From contig NC_086354.1 in the NCBI RefSeq assembly GCF_036324505.1, positions 19,778,707 to 19,842,706 on the forward strand: 64,000 nucleotides of DNA, in the 5' to 3' direction. The stretch's first letter is position 1. Each line of letters starts with the position of its first letter. The notes beneath the pieces were generated by a model that searched no databases, was not told the origin of the DNA, and was given only the letters and a program-made list of their open reading frames with translations. Both the position numbers and the translations under genes were made by a program. Positions 62,690 to 64,000 of this stretch are shown piece by piece. The stretch is from Eleginops maclovinus (lineage: Eukaryota > Chordata > Actinopteri > Perciformes > Eleginopidae).

Positions 62690-63000
62690 CATCACAGGGC
62701 GCAGAGGTGATGGCTGTTACTTGCTATCGGCACCGACGGCTGATCAAAAACAAAAACAGTCAAATCTCCCGGCGCTCGTGTTTCGATTTGCCACATGCCA
62801 AGCACTCCGCCCTTTTGAACGTAGTCCTTGCCAAAGCGGTCCCTTTGAGGACTGCAGTACAGCCAGTCTGGGCTTTTGAAGTACACTGCTTGGCAACTCG
62901 GCCGCGCCGCCATCCAGCCTTGATTGGGATTCACGGGGCATCGGTAGACGAGGGGAAACGCACTCCACATTAATTAACACCTGGCTTCATTATCTGTCCC
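62690..63000. other. candidate CpG-bearing conserved block
   Basis: About 300 bp with many CpG (CCGACGG, CCCGGCGCTCG, CGGCCGCGCCGCC), in contrast to the AT-rich surroundings. It ends in TTAATTAACACC. No tail or terminal repeats were seen. It could be an intronic enhancer or alternative promoter. Confidence 0.35.
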
Positions 63001-63070
63001 ATGTGGCAGTGTCCCACTGGGGTAAATTAAACACTGCCTTATTACCATGGGGGATGGTGATGGAATTTCA

Positions 63071-63096
63071 TGTGTGTGTGTGTGTTTGTGTGTGTG
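63071..63096. repeat. (TG)n microsatellite, short
   Basis: Short TG run with one TTTG interruption. Confidence 0.95.
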
Positions 63097-63673
63097 CATT
63101 TGCTTTGCTGTGTGTAAAGCTAAATCAAAGTCATTTGTACTTGCATATTTGTTGCTTTGTGTGTGTGTGTGAGATCATAACTGCATATTTTGTGTATTGT
63201 TATGTACGTGGATGCATGCTTCTAGGTGTGCGAGCTTGGTTGGAATCAGAATCACTCTGATGTCAGGATTCGATAAAAAGCTTTAACATTGCCTTAATGA
63301 GAGGATGTTTAATTCTCTTTTCCAGATCTCTGCCTCTCTTTGCGGTGCCCCGTACTCCAAAGCAGTCTGGATGAAACGCCGCCTGCTTGTGTGGTAAAAT
63401 GTATATCTCTCTTGTCAATACACTTGAGAGAGAATCCTTAACATGGGCAGATATTTGTGTGTAAAATAAACACATCTGATGAATTTTACAAGCATTACGT
63501 TTTGATCCTGTAGCGATAGGGCACGGCACTAACAGTTTCAGGGTTGAAGGTTTCTCGTGGTTTCTCATTGGCTTTAACTGTGCAAAACATGTTGTAAAAT
63601 ATGTAATACCAACATGGCGTTTGCAGATGGCCTTTGGTTTTATTAGTGCTTTTCAGTTGTTTCATTTTTATAG

Positions 63674-63889
63674 GCTAAGTAGTTGATCAATCACAACAGA
63701 GCTGGCCAGCTAACCAATCAGAGCAGACTGGGCTCTGGTTTCACACAGGGGGTGAAAAGAGGTGCTGCAGCACAGGCAGTAAGAGAAAAATAAGGAGCTT
63801 TTTGAACATTAAAGCATGCAAACATGTCACAGTAGAGGCACAACATACAACTATGAAGCTGAAAATGAGCACAGTAGGGCCCCTTTTAA
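63674..63889. mobile_element. TTAA-flanked MITE (D), left end lost
   Basis: Shares the CAATCACAACAGAGCTGGCC, GGTGCTGCAGCACAG and GTCACAGTAGAGGCAC body with element C and keeps the right end GGGCCCCT-TTTAA that C lacks. Its left half is missing from about 63674. Together C and D show both ends of one family. Confidence 0.85.
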
Positions 63890-64000
63890 CTGATTTCAAC
63901 CCTTATTTCATATGATGTAAATAACAATCTCCTCAAGGAGGGCTGACCTTTGCTCAGGCAACAGACTTGATCTCCTGTGTAAACAGTACAATGCAACCCA

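Larger units (their letters stand above)
56005..64000 (-). other. NTNG1 upstream intron (partial)
   Basis: About 8 kb upstream of the domain VI exon. The signal-peptide exon (ending in a DPPDITCGDPPETFCAM-like string in human, from memory) was searched for and not seen. Contents: TG repeats (57283-57350, 63071-63096), a coding-like fragment (61259-61652), a CpG-bearing block (62690-63000) and a MITE copy (63674-63889). Confidence 0.65.

Overview
The window looks like teleost fish genomic DNA. It has long introns with small, well-formed vertebrate exons, long TG microsatellites, a tRNA-derived SINE family with LINE-like tails, a short hAT-type element with an exact 8-bp target duplication, TTAA-flanked MITEs and a Tc1-like transposase fragment. 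No bacterial-style operons, rRNA, tRNA genes or CRISPR arrays were seen.

Two protein-coding genes can be supported by exon homology, splice sites and unbroken phase. Both run off the window. (1) Plus strand, 2900-14914: the last eight coding exons of a VAV-family guanine nucleotide exchange factor, closest to VAV3. They encode the end of the first SH3 domain, the whole SH2 domain, a linker and the C-terminal SH3 domain, followed by a 3' UTR with a poly(A) signal at 15403. (2) Minus strand, 56004 down to 29837: netrin-G1 (NTNG1). The exons give most of the laminin N-terminal domain, the first laminin-type EGF repeat, two small linker exons (27 and 45 nt), and a terminal exon with the last EGF-like unit and a GPI-anchor tail. 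The first coding exon is not in the window. The genes converge tail to tail, the same arrangement that NTNG1 and VAV3 have on human chromosome 1. This supports the VAV3 and NTNG1 calls over the linked paralogues VAV2 and NTNG2.

Layout: 1-2899 VAV3 intron with a SINE; 2900-14914 VAV3 exons and introns (TG repeat at 5.5 kb and 10.5 kb, GA-rich tract at 8.75-9.06 kb, Tc1-like fragment at 12.2 kb); 14915-15430 3' UTR; 15430-29836 intergenic (SINE with inverted-repeat ends, possible CTCF site, ATTC repeat, hAT MITE); 29837-56004 NTNG1 exons and introns (second SINE copy at 40.9 kb, MITE cluster at 44.6-50.3 kb, a LINE/SINE tail at 51.4 kb, a 17-bp perfect hairpin at 51.9 kb); 56005-64000 NTNG1 5' intron, with an unexplained coding-like fragment at 61.2-61.7 kb, a CpG-bearing block at 62.7-63.0 kb and another MITE copy near the end.

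I did not find a novel multi-gene system. The most useful results are exons that a simple ORF search misses: the 35-nt and 54-nt VAV3 exons, the exact SH3 acceptor, and the 27-nt and 45-nt NTNG1 linker exons. All fit by phase. All homology statements rest on remembered family sequence, not on a search.
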